A DNA stretch of 64,000 nt from Pullulanibacillus pueri (lineage in GTDB: Bacteria; Bacillota; Bacilli; Bacillales; Sporolactobacillaceae). Under the pieces are notes generated by a model, which made no database searches, was not told the origin of the DNA, and worked only from the letters and a program-made list of their open reading frames with translations. The stretch covers positions 29,500 through 93,499 of the forward strand of contig NZ_BMFV01000017.1 of assembly GCF_014639255.1 (NCBI RefSeq). The letters are read 5' to 3'. Both the position numbers and the translations under genes were made by a program. Position 1 is the first letter of the stretch. Each line of letters starts with the position of its first letter. This document shows, one piece after another, positions 55,551-64,000 of this stretch.

Positions 55551-55637
55551 TAAAAAAGGCCAGGCACCATTCAACATAATAGGACTTTCGAATTGAAAAG
55601 TCCCATTAGTGTTAACATGGTCAGCCTGGTCTTTTAA
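55551..55637. terminator. Bidirectional terminator between ydiK and map
   Basis: AAAAGGCCAGGC on the left is inverse to GCCTGGTCTTTT on the right, with an inner stem GGACTTTC/GAAAAGTCC. The A-run and T-run on each side allow use in both directions. Confidence 0.75.
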
Positions 55638-56392
55638 AGTTCGTTATTTTCTAATGTCGTTAAAATTAATGGACCGTCTTTAGTAATAGCAATCGTATGT
55701 TCATATTGCGCGGATAAAGAACCATCGGCCGTTCTTGCTGTCCAGCCATTGTCATCAAGTTTAGAACGCCAATCCCCTGTATTTAACATCGGTTCAATAG
55801 TGATAACCATGCCTTCCTTTAACCTCAGTCCCTTACCTTTTAAGCCATAATGAGGTACCTGTGGTTCTTCATGAATCGTTGGTCCAATACCGTGTCCAAC
55901 AAAATCTCTGACCACACTAACGCCTTCACTCTCAGCGTAAGTTTGGATCGCATAACCAATGTCCCCAAGGCGATTACCGATTCTTGCTTCTTTAATCCCT
56001 CGCATCAAAGCTTCTTCTGTTACCTCTAATAAATGTTGGGCTTGTTCAGAGATTTCTCCTATTGCATAGCTCCATGCTGAATCAGCCAACCAGCCATTTA
56101 AATTAACGACCATATCAATCGTGACAATATCACCACTTTTTAATGGTGTGTTCCTTGGAAAGCCGTGGCAAATTTCATCATTGACGGATGCACAAGTCGC
56201 ATATTTATAGCCTTGGTAGCCTTTTTGCTCTGCTGTCGCTCCATGCTCCGCTAAGAAGGATTCCACAAAGCTTTCAATCTCCGCCGTTGTCACACCAGGC
56301 TTGATCCGTTTTTTGATTTCACTATGACACTGAGCAAGAAGGCGTCCAGCCTCTTGCATCTTTTTAATTTCATTCTTTGATTTTAACTGCAA
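55634..56392 (-). CDS. map: Methionine aminopeptidase, type I
   Basis: This 252-residue enzyme removes N-terminal Met. Metal ligands are in DIVTIDMVV, DSAWS, GHGIG, EPQVPH, ITIEPM and QYEHT. The ATG at 56413 lies before the ribosome site GGGTGAT; I prefer TTG 56392, which has 7-nt spacing. It lies between ydiK and tatC, a place it does not have in B. subtilis as far as I recall. Confidence 0.93.
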   Translation of the reverse strand: MQLKSKNEIKKMQEAGRLLAQCHSEIKKRIKPGVTTAEIESFVESFLAEHGATAEQKGYQGYKYATCASVNDEICHGFPRNTPLKSGDIVTIDMVVNLNGWLADSAWSYAIGEISEQAQHLLEVTEEALMRGIKEARIGNRLGDIGYAIQTYAESEGVSVVRDFVGHGIGPTIHEEPQVPHYGLKGKGLRLKEGMVITIEPMLNTGDWRSKLDDNGWTARTADGSLSAQYEHTIAITKDGPLILTTLENNEL

Positions 56393-56564
56393 CAAAATAA
56401 TCACCCTTAACATAGTTTACTTTTTCACGTAATGTTATAACACGGCCGTAAACAGTATTATCTTTTTCTTACTTCCTCAATTATATCTATTCTTATGCTT
56501 ATTAAGTGTAACAAAACTTAAGGCAAGACGCTTAATAAAAACACTCGCATCCAATATAAGAAAA

Positions 56565-56594
56565 ATAAACCACGTAAACATGCCGTGGTTTGGA
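56565..56594 (-). terminator. Terminator after tatC
   Basis: On the minus strand AAACCACG pairs with CGTGGTTT and is followed by ATTTTTCTT, 12 nt after the tatC stop. Confidence 0.8.
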
Positions 56595-56605
56595 TAAAGG
56601 AACTC

Positions 56606-57358
56606 TTATTCTTCTTCAGCATATACAAGGTCTTGTTCTTTTATAAGCTGGCGTTTATATGTACGTCTTGAGATGATCAAACTAAGCTCATAAAGAATGA
56701 CCAAAGGAATCATTACAATAATTTGAGAAATAACATCAGGTGGTGTAATGATACCAGCAATGATTAACAACACAAAATAGGCGTACTTTCTTATCTTTGA
56801 TAAAAAATAAGGCGTAATGAGACCTAATCGTGTTAAAAACATGACCACAATAGGCAATTCAAAAATGAGACCAAAGGGCAATGTCAGCTGCAAGAGAAAA
56901 CGAAAATATTCGTTAATCCCAATCACATTGGTAATGCCTAAGGATTTGCTCAAGCTAATCATAAAATGAAGGACATAAGGAAAAAGCACAAAATAGGAAA
57001 AAGCAATGCCCGCTAAGAACAACCCTAAGGACAAAGGAATATACGACAGTGTGACTTTTCGTTCATGCTCATATAATCCCGGACTCACAAAGGCCCAAAT
57101 CTGATACATAATCAATGGTGAAACCAGTACAATCCCAATAATAAAAGCCATCTGCATAAAAATATTAATAGGATCAGTAATACGAAAGCCATTTAGTGCA
57201 ATCCCATTCGCTGTATCAGAATGCTGAAGATAAATAATGACCGGTTTCGCTACTATAAAGCCAATAATAAAGGTCACAATAAACCCAATAATAATAATAA
57301 CAAATCGTTTGCGAAGTTCTTGAAAATGCTTAGAAAAGCTCATCGATTTATCGGACAT
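56606..57358 (-). CDS. tatC: Twin-arginine translocase subunit TatC
   Basis: This 250-residue protein has six membrane helices. The N-terminal cytosolic motif HFQELRKRFV, the loop FVSPGLYEHERK and the helix with FGLIFELP are typical of TatC. It is the receptor for twin-arginine signal peptides and pairs with the TatA encoded 2 nt upstream. Confidence 0.97.
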   Translation of the reverse strand: MSDKSMSFSKHFQELRKRFVIIIIGFIVTFIIGFIVAKPVIIYLQHSDTANGIALNGFRITDPINIFMQMAFIIGIVLVSPLIMYQIWAFVSPGLYEHERKVTLSYIPLSLGLFLAGIAFSYFVLFPYVLHFMISLSKSLGITNVIGINEYFRFLLQLTLPFGLIFELPIVVMFLTRLGLITPYFLSKIRKYAYFVLLIIAGIITPPDVISQIIVMIPLVILYELSLIISRRTYKRQLIKEQDLVYAEEE

Positions 57359-57360
57359 AC

Positions 57361-57534
57361 TTAATCATCCTGTTTCTTCTTCTCATTGTCTTCTTCCATA
57401 ATACCATTGGTTGCTTTTTTAAATTCACGTAGCGTATTTCCAGCTGCCTTGCCAAACTCTGGAAGTTTTTTTGGTCCAAAAATAACCAAAGCGACAATGG
57501 CGATTAAAACAATACTCCCGACTCCTAGTCCCAT
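57361..57534 (-). CDS. tatA: Twin-arginine translocase subunit TatA
   Basis: This 57-residue protein has one N-terminal membrane helix, the FGPKKLPEFGKAAG hinge with amphipathic helix, and an acidic/basic tail. The start ATG 57534 follows GGGAGGTGAG; a GTG at 57543 lies inside that site. The length equals B. subtilis TatAy. It is in an operon with rex and tatC. Confidence 0.95.
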   Translation of the reverse strand: MGLGVGSIVLIAIVALVIFGPKKLPEFGKAAGNTLREFKKATNGIMEEDNEKKKQDD

Positions 57535-57535
57535 G

Positions 57536-58183
57536 TTACTCACCTCCCTGATTTTTAAGTGGGAAATTATTTAAGAAATAAACAAGTGTCTGTAATTCAA
57601 CAGCCAGATCGATATGATGAACTCTAATATCCTTAGGTAAGGAAAGTCTTACAGGTGTAAAATTAAGTATCCCATTCACGCCACCAGATACAAGGGTCTC
57701 AGCGACAGACTGAGCGGCCTCTGCTGGAACCGTCAGAATGGCCACAGAGATGTCATGATTATCATCGGTGGCCAGCTGATCGATATGGTGAATGGACGTT
57801 TCACCAATCATAGTGCCCACCTTATGCGCATTGGTATCATAAGCCTTGACTATTTTTATATTATTATTCTTCAAAAAATTATAGTTTAATAACGCTGTTC
57901 CTAAGTTCCCTACACCAATAAGCATGACCTTTGTTAACTCATCTTGGTTGAGCGTATTTCGGAGAAAACTAAGCAATCGCTCAACATGATAACCATAACC
58001 TTTTTTTCCTAAAGCTCCAAAATGGGAAAAGTCTCTTCGTATGGTCGCAGAATCAATTTTTACGACCTCACTTAACTCAGAGGAGGATATTCTTTGCTTA
58101 CCTGATTCTGATAAATGCTGTAAGACGCGATAATATAAAGGTAATCGTTTAGCCGTTGCTTGAGGTATTTTTTCTTGAGCCAT
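57536..58183 (-). CDS. rex: Redox-sensing repressor Rex
   Basis: This 215-residue protein has an N-terminal winged helix (about residues 1-80, with [17 protein letters not shown]) and a C-terminal Rossmann domain ([12 protein letters not shown]) that binds NADH/NAD. It represses fermentation and respiration genes until NADH rises. GAGGTAGGG precedes the ATG. It is followed by tatA-tatC, as in B. subtilis. Confidence 0.97.
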   Translation of the reverse strand: MAQEKIPQATAKRLPLYYRVLQHLSESGKQRISSSELSEVVKIDSATIRRDFSHFGALGKKGYGYHVERLLSFLRNTLNQDELTKVMLIGVGNLGTALLNYNFLKNNNIKIVKAYDTNAHKVGTMIGETSIHHIDQLATDDNHDISVAILTVPAEAAQSVAETLVSGGVNGILNFTPVRLSLPKDIRVHHIDLAVELQTLVYFLNNFPLKNQGGE

Positions 58184-58399
58184 ATCCCTACCTCACCGGT
58201 TCCCTCCCATGTCTGAAGCATATTCCCTTGGAACAGAAACCTTGACAGGGCTTCCATAAGAGCTTATCTTCAGTTTCTTAAGATCTTTTAAAATCGTCTT
58301 TCTCTTAATCCCTATACTACCTTCTTCAGCGCTTTCCTTCAAGTCGTCGTTTTTCTCTAGCTGTTTCTTCACCTATTTTTAACAACGTAAAGCACAGGG

Positions 58400-58429
58400 T
58401 TGCTGTTCTCCTCTTGGTTGCGCTAAACT
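58400..58429 (+). promoter_or_regulatory. Possible sigma-A promoter of ydiF
   Basis: TTGCTG, 18 nt and TAAACT lie about 28 nt before the ydiF start. The match is moderate. The other 200 nt of the rex-ydiF gap show no clear feature. Confidence 0.4.
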
Positions 58430-58456
58430 GAAAAAAGAGAACTAGGGGTGAAGACA

Positions 58457-60388
58457 ATGCTTTTATTACAAGCAAATAAAATGAGTAAATCTTTTGGTAC
58501 TGACCTTATTTTATCGAATATTAATTTAGAAGTACAATCCCAAGAACGCATTGCCCTTGTTGGTAAAAACGGGAGCGGAAAATCAACGCTTTTAAAAATA
58601 TTCGCTGGCGAGCTTTCCTATGATAGTGGGCATTTGACTCTAGCGAAGGACGTCAGTATTGGTTATCTTGAACAAAACAGTAAACTCGAATCTAACGAAA
58701 CCCTGTTTCAGGAACTCTTAAAAGTTTTTGCACCTCTTGTTGCCATGGAGAAGGACTTACGAGAGATGGAAGTCAAAATGGCTGACCCTGAAAGCTTCGC
58801 GACCTCAAAAGAGTATGAGAAATTCTTAAGTCAATACGACCAACTTCAGACTTCTTTTACTCAGTTAGGCGGTTATACGTACGAATCAGATATTCGCAGT
58901 GTATTAAATGGCCTCGGTTTCGGAAGTTTCCCTCAGGATATGACCGTTAACATGCTCTCAGGCGGTCAGAAGACCCGGCTTTCTTTAGGAAAATTGCTGT
59001 TAACTAAGCCTGATTTACTCATCCTAGACGAACCGACCAACCATCTTGATATCGAAACCTTAACATGGCTTGAAAACTATCTCCAGCATTATCCTGGAGC
59101 CTTATTACTTGTCTCTCATGACCGCTATTTCCTTGATCGCATTGTGAATAAGGTCTATGAGATCTCGCGCGGTGAATCCACTAAATATCATGGAAATTAT
59201 TCTAAATACCTTGATCAAAAGGCGGCCAATTACGAACGTGAGAAACAATTATATGAAAAACAACAAAAGGAAGTCGCTGACTTACAAGACTTTATTCAAA
59301 GAAATATTGTTCGAGCTTCAACCACCAAACGCGCCCAAAGTCGCCGGAAGAAGCTTGAAAAAATGGAGCTATTAGATCGGCCTGCAGGTGATGATCCGTC
59401 TGCCCGCTTTTCCTTTACCATTCTGAAGCAAAGTGGCAACGATGTCCTTCACGTTGAAGATTTGAGTATTGGCTATCATCGTGATCAGCCTATTAATGCG
59501 CATTTAAGTTTTTCCATTCGCCGGACGGAAAGTGTCGCTTTAGTCGGTCCGAACGGGGTCGGAAAAACAACCCTCATCAAGACCATTGCCAGTCAACTAC
59601 CAAAGCTTGCAGGCTCGGTCACACTAGGAAGTCAGGTGACTATTGGATACTATGATCAAGAGCAAAGTACTCTATCAACCAATAAAACGGTCTTAAATGA
59701 ACTCTGGGATGACTTCCCTACTACTCCAGAAAAAGATATCCGAACAGTCTTAGGGAACTTTTTATTTACTGGTGATGATGTCCTTAAACCTGTCTATGCC
59801 CTAAGTGGCGGCGAAAAAGCTCGACTAGCCCTAGCTAAGTTGATGATGAAAAAAGACAACTTTTTAATTTTGGATGAGCCGACCAACCATTTGGATTTGG
59901 ACAGTAAGGAAGTCCTTGAAGCGGCAATCATTGATTTTCCTGGAACCGTGCTCTTTGTCTCCCACGATCGCTACTTCATTAATCGGATCACGACAAGAGT
60001 CTTAGAATTAACGTCTGAGGGCCTGACGGACTATCTAGGGGATTATGATTACTACATCAATAAAAAGGCTGAACAAGAAGAAATTGAACGCATGGAGCAG
60101 GAGAAGCACCAAGTCGCTTTGCCCGAGAAGGAAAGAACTGAAGGACGACATGCTTTTGAAGAGGATAAAAGGGCAAAAAAGGAAGAACGCCGCAGACAAC
60201 GACGGATTGAAGAACTCGAGGAACATATTGAGTCCATAGAACAATCCATTAGCGAGAAAGAAGAACAACTTCTAAATCCCGAGATATATAGTGACCATGA
60301 TAAAGCCAGAGAGTTAAACGACGAAATTGTAATCGCTAAAGAACAACTCGACACTCTTATGGATGAATGGACAAGCTTACAAACTTAA
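58457..60388 (+). CDS. ydiF: ABC-F family ATPase (YdiF)
   Basis: This 643-residue soluble protein has two ABC domains: Walker A GKNGSGKST and GPNGVGKTT, signatures LSGGQKTR and LSGGEKAR, Walker B LLILDEPTNHLD and FLILDEPTNHLD. A charged linker lies between them (about residues 240-300) and a long coiled-coil C-terminus (about 540-640). ABC-F proteins act on the ribosome. The ATG 58457 follows GGGGTGA; an upstream GTG overlaps it. Not obviously a resistance type. Confidence 0.95.
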   Translation: MLLLQANKMSKSFGTDLILSNINLEVQSQERIALVGKNGSGKSTLLKIFAGELSYDSGHLTLAKDVSIGYLEQNSKLESNETLFQELLKVFAPLVAMEKDLREMEVKMADPESFATSKEYEKFLSQYDQLQTSFTQLGGYTYESDIRSVLNGLGFGSFPQDMTVNMLSGGQKTRLSLGKLLLTKPDLLILDEPTNHLDIETLTWLENYLQHYPGALLLVSHDRYFLDRIVNKVYEISRGESTKYHGNYSKYLDQKAANYEREKQLYEKQQKEVADLQDFIQRNIVRASTTKRAQSRRKKLEKMELLDRPAGDDPSARFSFTILKQSGNDVLHVEDLSIGYHRDQPINAHLSFSIRRTESVALVGPNGVGKTTLIKTIASQLPKLAGSVTLGSQVTIGYYDQEQSTLSTNKTVLNELWDDFPTTPEKDIRTVLGNFLFTGDDVLKPVYALSGGEKARLALAKLMMKKDNFLILDEPTNHLDLDSKEVLEAAIIDFPGTVLFVSHDRYFINRITTRVLELTSEGLTDYLGDYDYYINKKAEQEEIERMEQEKHQVALPEKERTEGRHAFEEDKRAKKEERRRQRRIEELEEHIESIEQSISEKEEQLLNPEIYSDHDKARELNDEIVIAKEQLDTLMDEWTSLQT

Positions 60389-60406
60389 AAGGAGCATTAA
60401 ATGATC

Positions 60407-60441
60407 AGTGGAGAGCCCTTCATAGGATTCTCCACTTTTTT
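60407..60441 (+). terminator. Terminator after ydiF
   Basis: An 8-bp stem AGTGGAGA/TCTCCACT is followed by TTTTT, 19 nt after the stop codon. Confidence 0.9.
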
Positions 60442-60513
60442 GATGACTCCTTGATCACCTTCTCAACAGCGCTTTTTGTCTAAAAATGGACATAAGGGGA
60501 ACACATGACGAAC

Positions 60514-60695
60514 ATATCCACATTATTCACAGGGTTATCAACACCCAAAACCACGTATTTTCAGGGAATTTGTCGATCCATCCCCGTTATCCACATCATT
60601 TATTGTATTTATCCACAAAAATTGTTCACATCTCAAATAAATGGCAGATATGGTTTCCACAGACTTATCCACATTTAATTATATCTTGTGTATAA
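60514..60695. promoter_or_regulatory. DnaA-box cluster
   Basis: Within 182 bp there are five perfect TTATNCACA boxes: 60523, 60587, 60609 and 60665 on the plus strand, 60687 on the minus strand. Near matches lie at 60514, 60535, 60622 and 60653. The region is AT-rich and free of genes. As I recall, B. subtilis has DnaA-box clusters outside oriC, one of them near gcp (tsaD), that help limit replication initiation by binding DnaA. The main origin itself is not expected here. Confidence 0.88.
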
Positions 60696-60773
60696 ACATG
60701 TTAATAATTTTTAACTCGACACTTAGCTCATCCCAAATCAAATGTCCAACACTCATACTGTTTTTCTTATCGT

Positions 60774-60813
60774 AAAAAAAAATGACCACAGTTTTACTTC
60801 CAACTGTGGTCCG
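60774..60813 (-). terminator. Terminator of the tsaE-tsaB-rimI-tsaD operon
   Basis: On the minus strand GGACCACAGTT pairs with AACTGTGGTC and is followed by A and nine T, 4 nt after the tsaD stop. Confidence 0.9.
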
Positions 60814-60816
60814 TTC

Positions 60817-61839
60817 TTATATATTTACCAGCTCTAATCCCGGTTGGGCATTGAGTCCCATATTTGCTCTTTTACCTTGAAGGTAATCAATCGTTCCAGC
60901 TGCAGCAATCATCGCAGCGTTATCTGTACAGAGTTGAATGGGTGGAATAACAAGCTCAATGCCTGCCTCTTCTGCTGCCTTCGTGATGGCATGGCGAAGC
61001 CCACCATTGGCAGCAACCCCACCGGCCACTAACAATTGCTTGGCTTGATACTGTTGTACAGCCCCCATGGTCTTCGTCACCAACACTTCAATGACGCTTT
61101 CCTGAAAACTCGCCGCAACATCGGCCTGATCTAAATGCTCGCCTTTTTGCTCAGCGTTATGCACTGCATTTATCACTGCAGATTTTAATCCACTAAAACT
61201 GAAGTCATATGAGCCTTCTTCTAACCAGGCGCGCGGGAAGTTCAGCGGTGATGGCTCCTCTTTTTCCCTAGCCAGTCTATCAATTTCTGGTCCACCAGGA
61301 TAAGGGAGTCCTAGTACTCGAGCCACCTTATCAAAGGCTTCTCCAGCCGCATCATCTCTTGTTTCGCCAATTAATTCAAAACGACCATGCTCAGGCATGT
61401 GGATAATTTCCGTATGTCCCCCTGAAACAACTAATGACACTAAAGGAAACGTAAACTCCTTTATAAAGCGATTCGCATAAATGTGCCCTGCCATATGGTT
61501 CACAGGGATGAGAGGAAGACTGTGAGCAAAAGCCAGTGTCTTGGCTGCACTTATCCCTACTAAAAGGGCTCCTACTAATCCTGGACCCTCAGTAACAGCG
61601 ATCCCATCAATCTCCTCCCATGTTACATGAGCCTCTTCAAGCGCCGCTTCACATACTAAAGTGATCTGTTCAACATGATGACGTGAGGCGATCTCCGGTA
61701 CCACACCGCCAAACCTTTTATGGCTCTTGATTTGTGAGGCGACGACATTAGAGCGAATCAGCATCCCGTTTTCTACAACTGAAGCTGCTGTTTCATCACA
61801 GCTTGTTTCAATCCCTAAAATTAATATGCTCTCTTCCAT
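60817..61839 (-). CDS. tsaD: tRNA N6-threonylcarbamoyladenosine transferase TsaD (Gcp)
   Basis: This 340-residue enzyme transfers the threonylcarbamoyl group to A37 of ANN-decoding tRNAs, working with TsaB and TsaE. Motifs are [11 protein letters not shown], metal His in HMAGH, VSGGHTE, and [12 protein letters not shown]. The ATG at 61839 overlaps the rimI stop by one base. A longer reading from GTG 61854 runs into rimI. Confidence 0.98.
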   Translation of the reverse strand: MEESILILGIETSCDETAASVVENGMLIRSNVVASQIKSHKRFGGVVPEIASRHHVEQITLVCEAALEEAHVTWEEIDGIAVTEGPGLVGALLVGISAAKTLAFAHSLPLIPVNHMAGHIYANRFIKEFTFPLVSLVVSGGHTEIIHMPEHGRFELIGETRDDAAGEAFDKVARVLGLPYPGGPEIDRLAREKEEPSPLNFPRAWLEEGSYDFSFSGLKSAVINAVHNAEQKGEHLDQADVAASFQESVIEVLVTKTMGAVQQYQAKQLLVAGGVAANGGLRHAITKAAEEAGIELVIPPIQLCTDNAAMIAAAGTIDYLQGKRANMGLNAQPGLELVNI

Positions 61840-62288
61840 TATAAATTCACCCACATTACAATTGCGTCCTCTAAGTTGTCGGAATAATAATTTCGACGAA
61901 TACCGCCTTCTTGGAAGCCCAACTTCCTGTAGAGGTTTTGCGCAATTTCATTAGATACCCTAACTTCTAAACTCATTCTTATTGCCCGTCCAATTTTTGC
62001 AAACAACATCGCCTTTTTAAGCAATGTCTCGCCAATCTTGTACCCACGATAATTCGGAAGAACTGCGATATTTGTAATATGCGACTCATCAAGAATTAAC
62101 CAAACGCCACAATAGCCTACAATATAATCATCATCTACAGCTACAAAATAAGTCGCAAACTGATTATTTTTTATTTCATTTACAAAAGCTTCTCGTTTCC
62201 ACGGATTATTAAAAGCCTTTGTCTCAACATTATAAACCCCATCGACATCTTCCAGTGTCATTTCACGTATTTGAATGCCTTCTCCCAT
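61839..62288 (-). CDS. rimI: Ribosomal protein S18-alanine N-acetyltransferase RimI
   Basis: This 149-residue GNAT protein has the acetyl-CoA loop ([15 protein letters not shown]) and [16 protein letters not shown]. It is in the usual Bacilli operon tsaE-tsaB-rimI-tsaD (B. subtilis ydiB-ydiC-ydiD-gcp) and starts 5 nt after tsaB. Confidence 0.95.
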   Translation of the reverse strand: MGEGIQIREMTLEDVDGVYNVETKAFNNPWKREAFVNEIKNNQFATYFVAVDDDYIVGYCGVWLILDESHITNIAVLPNYRGYKIGETLLKKAMLFAKIGRAIRMSLEVRVSNEIAQNLYRKLGFQEGGIRRNYYSDNLEDAIVMWVNL

Positions 62289-62292
62289 TTCC

Positions 62293-62991
62293 CTATTTCC
62301 CTTCTTGCTTTGCTAACCACTTCGTTTCAGCCTCGGCTAGTTGTAAATAGGTCGGAACGAAATTATGAATGGATGTCACCGGGCGTTTCCTCATCCCTAA
62401 CCAAGCTAATTCTGATGGGCTTGACTGATTCTTCGTCACATGAGTTTCGACGTTTTCCTTTCCTAAGCATTCATTTATCTGGTGCTCATAAAGTCTTACA
62501 TCATTGCCTAAGAATAGAATGGGTTGGTCAAGATCATTAAGCATGTTTAACCAATCAGAAAGCTGAATAATAGTATCTTCTTTCTCCTTAATGATGTCAC
62601 CATTCTTTGACCGATAAAGACCCGTATACACTCGTCCACGTCTCGCATCAAAAAGTGGGCAAATAAAGCCATTAAAGAAGCGCCCATTTTGTGCTAAAAG
62701 TTCTAAGCTCGACACTCCTACTAATTCCTTCTTTAACGTCCAAGCCAACGTCTTAGCAATAGTGACCCCTATGCGAACACCTGTATAGGAGCCTGGACCT
62801 GTTGCCACAACAATTCGATCAATTTCCTCTGGCTTGAGTTGAGTTTCATTCATTAAATACTCAATGGCTGGCATGAGTTTAACTGAATGATTTTTCTTCA
62901 CATTAGTAATCAATTCACCCAGTACTATGTCCTGATTGGCAATTGCTATTCCCATTGTAATATTGGATGAATCAATAGCTAATACATTCAT
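62293..62991 (-). CDS. tsaB: tRNA t6A modification protein TsaB
   Basis: This 232-residue ASKHA-fold protein has the N-terminal LAIDSSNITMGIA and VATGPGSYTGVRIG. It forms a dimer with TsaD and supports t6A synthesis. It overlaps tsaE by 4 nt. Confidence 0.97.
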   Translation of the reverse strand: MNVLAIDSSNITMGIAIANQDIVLGELITNVKKNHSVKLMPAIEYLMNETQLKPEEIDRIVVATGPGSYTGVRIGVTIAKTLAWTLKKELVGVSSLELLAQNGRFFNGFICPLFDARRGRVYTGLYRSKNGDIIKEKEDTIIQLSDWLNMLNDLDQPILFLGNDVRLYEHQINECLGKENVETHVTKNQSSPSELAWLGMRKRPVTSIHNFVPTYLQLAEAETKWLAKQEGK

Positions 62992-63437
62992 TTTAATAGC
63001 TCCTCACATAATTGTTCATAATGCTCACCCTTTGGAGCAAACTGGAACTGACGACTCTTTTCTTCTGATCCGTGTTTAATATAGATTTCTAATCTTTCTT
63101 CTGGAAGCTGGGATTTGATTTGACTGGCCCACTCTATAACCGTTATACCTTCTGAATGAAAGAAATCATCAAACCCAAGATCCTCCTCATCTTCAAGTCG
63201 GTAAACATCCATATGATAAAGGGGCATCGTGCCCTTATATTCTTTTATAATCGTAAAGGTCGGACTATTGACTGTTCGTTTGACGCCCAAGCCCTTTGCT
63301 ATTCCTTTAGTAAAAGTTGTTTTACCCGCGCCTAAATCACCTTCAAGCGTGATAACATCTCCAGGCTGAAGAAGATTTGCAAGTCTTTCACCTAAAACCA
63401 TAGACTCCTCACTAGAACGACAAATAATTTCAAGCAT
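62988..63437 (-). CDS. tsaE: tRNA t6A modification ATPase TsaE
   Basis: This 149-residue P-loop ATPase has [13 protein letters not shown] (about residues 33-45) and the TsaE motif [10 protein letters not shown] with MDVYRLE. It is the first gene of the t6A operon. Its length and position match B. subtilis YdiB. Confidence 0.97.
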   Translation of the reverse strand: MLEIICRSSEESMVLGERLANLLQPGDVITLEGDLGAGKTTFTKGIAKGLGVKRTVNSPTFTIIKEYKGTMPLYHMDVYRLEDEEDLGFDDFFHSEGITVIEWASQIKSQLPEERLEIYIKHGSEEKSRQFQFAPKGEHYEQLCEELLK

Positions 63438-63613
63438 AGTTTATTCCTTCTTCTACCACAATCATTTTATTTTGACTCTATCTCATTGAACCATTTCAGC
63501 ATGAGAATTTCAACTTTTTACCGCTATTTACTCCCTTGTAAGTCATTAGTCTTTGCCCATTCAAAACCCTCTCGCTCTGAAGATTTGTCCTCGCGGGCTT
63601 TTTTTTTACATAC
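63438..63613. other. Intergenic region between tsaE and the rRNA terminator
   Basis: This stretch of about 176 nt has no gene. It contains an A-run (minus strand) near 63600-63607 and presumably the tsaE promoter. The thiL gene that I recall lying between rrn and ydiB in B. subtilis is absent. Confidence 0.45.
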
Positions 63614-63640
63614 AAAAAAACAGCCATCTCTGACTGTTTT
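63614..63640 (-). terminator. rRNA operon terminator
   Basis: On the minus strand AAAACAGTC pairs with GGCTGTTTT around AGAGAT and is followed by more T. It lies just past the 3' end of the 5S rRNA sequence. It can also act on the plus strand. Confidence 0.8.
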
Positions 63641-63648
63641 TTCCTTTT

Positions 63649-63815
63649 GCCCGGCAACGTCCTACTCTCACAGGGAGCCTACAACATGATTATACTTCTA
63701 TTTGCTGGCTTGTCTCGAGAAAGCCCACTTCGAAGCATAGCGAGTAGACGCAGGGACAGGAAGTGTCTTTTCGCCCCCAATTACCATCGGCGCACGAGCT
63801 TAACGGCCGTATTCG
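63649..63815 (-). rRNA. 5S rRNA, 3' two-thirds, interrupted by a 98-nt insert
   Basis: On the minus strand CCGAATACGG, GUUAAGCUC, GCGCCGAUGG and UUGGGGG match 5S rRNA (63774-63815). CCCUGUGAGAGUAGGACG and the 3' end (63649-63675) match as well. Between the two arms of the helix that normally closes with GUUUC lie about 98 extra nt. The 5' third is not found in its normal place; foreign sequence begins at about 63816. The gene is either an expanded 5S or a broken copy. Position beside tsaE matches rrnE in B. subtilis. Confidence 0.75.
63676..63773. repeat. Repeat-derived insert inside the 5S rRNA gene
   Basis: The inner part at about 63705-63755 (CGAGAAAGC, ACTTCGAAGCA, TAGACGCAGG) matches the inverse of positions 28628-28680 in repeat copy A, with a few changes. 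The insert could still form a hairpin extension, since GGGGGC and GCUCCC at its base pair. Confidence 0.65.
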
Positions 63816-64000
63816 GGGCTTGAGGCTTCCGCTGAGCGGCAGATCTCTGCGTCAACTGCAGTCACTTGCACAGGATGTGCTGACTTCTACGTTTGTCACA
63901 GGACGTGACAGTCTTTAGTAGAAGTTCCTTATTACTCATGTACGGTGTACATTCCGGGTCTCGTTCCTTTGCTTCCTTGATCTCTTTGCTCTTCGAAACC
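63816..64000. repeat. Repeat-like sequence at the right edge
   Basis: It contains a series of short hairpins, including TGTACGGTGTACA, TGTCACAGGACGTGACA and GCACAGGATGTGC, and no reading frame. No 23S rRNA 3' end is seen, although it would normally lie within about 100 nt of a 5S gene. Its last bases CTCTTCG resemble the 5' side of 5S rRNA, but too little is visible to tell. Confidence 0.45.

Noticed and set aside
60480..60720. Chromosomal origin oriC
   Set aside because: The DnaA boxes lack a neighbouring dnaA or dnaN gene, and the genes around are those of the ydiF-gcp region.

Overview
The window looks like a low-to-mid GC Bacillales chromosome. Both ends match the gene order I know from Bacillus subtilis between ydiB and guaA. 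The left end carries guaA with its guanine riboswitch, then yebA-yeaD-yeaC. The right end carries groEL-groES, ydiL-ydiK, map, tatC-tatA, rex, ydiF, tsaD-rimI-tsaB-tsaE and the 3' part of a 5S rRNA gene. Roughly 46 kb of accessory DNA lies between yeaC and groEL. The genus cannot be fixed from the sequence alone.

Region 6.3-28.3 kb is a block of minus-strand genes with a signalling theme. Read in transcription order it holds: a KaiC-family ATPase with a small winged-helix-like protein and a GAF/LuxR regulator; a second small winged-helix-like protein; a very large PAS-GGDEF-EAL-PAS-PAS-histidine kinase; a PAS-GGDEF diguanylate cyclase; and a PilZ protein. A sigma-D-like promoter and a clear cyclic-di-GMP-I riboswitch with a terminator follow. 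They lead a long operon: folE, a tandem 6-pyruvoyl-tetrahydropterin synthase, a sepiapterin-reductase-like SDR, a GHKL ATPase, an alpha/beta hydrolase, an acyl carrier protein, an AMP-forming ligase, a membrane sensor, STAS, PP2C phosphatase, a FapA-domain protein and a second STAS. The three enzymes together match a tetrahydrobiopterin-type pathway. They are placed under c-di-GMP control and next to a partner-switching module. This is the best candidate for an undescribed system.

Region 28.4-37.4 kb is a catabolic operon bounded by two copies of a MITE-like repeat. It encodes a class II aldolase-like protein, a zinc alcohol dehydrogenase, a RuBisCO-like protein, an MFS transporter and a DUF1537 acid-sugar kinase. 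They are read from a good -24/-12 promoter opposite a divergent PrpR-type sigma-54 activator. The make-up resembles known acid-sugar (apionate/tetronate-type) pathways.

Region 37.5-52.2 kb holds a two-component system with an MMPL transporter (ydfH-ydfI-ydfJ-like), a decayed copy of an alditol-oxidase gene, a MarR/DHA2 efflux pair, small membrane proteins, a GNAT acetyltransferase, the intact alditol-oxidase-like gene, a lipoprotein, a VOC protein and a DUF2200 protein. Several short palindromic repeats are scattered here.

Region 52.2-64 kb is housekeeping: chaperonins under CIRCE, Tat export, redox repressor Rex, an ABC-F protein and the t6A-tRNA genes. A cluster of DnaA boxes lies between ydiF and tsaD. 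The 5S rRNA gene at the right edge is interrupted by about 98 nt related to the repeat at 28.6 kb.
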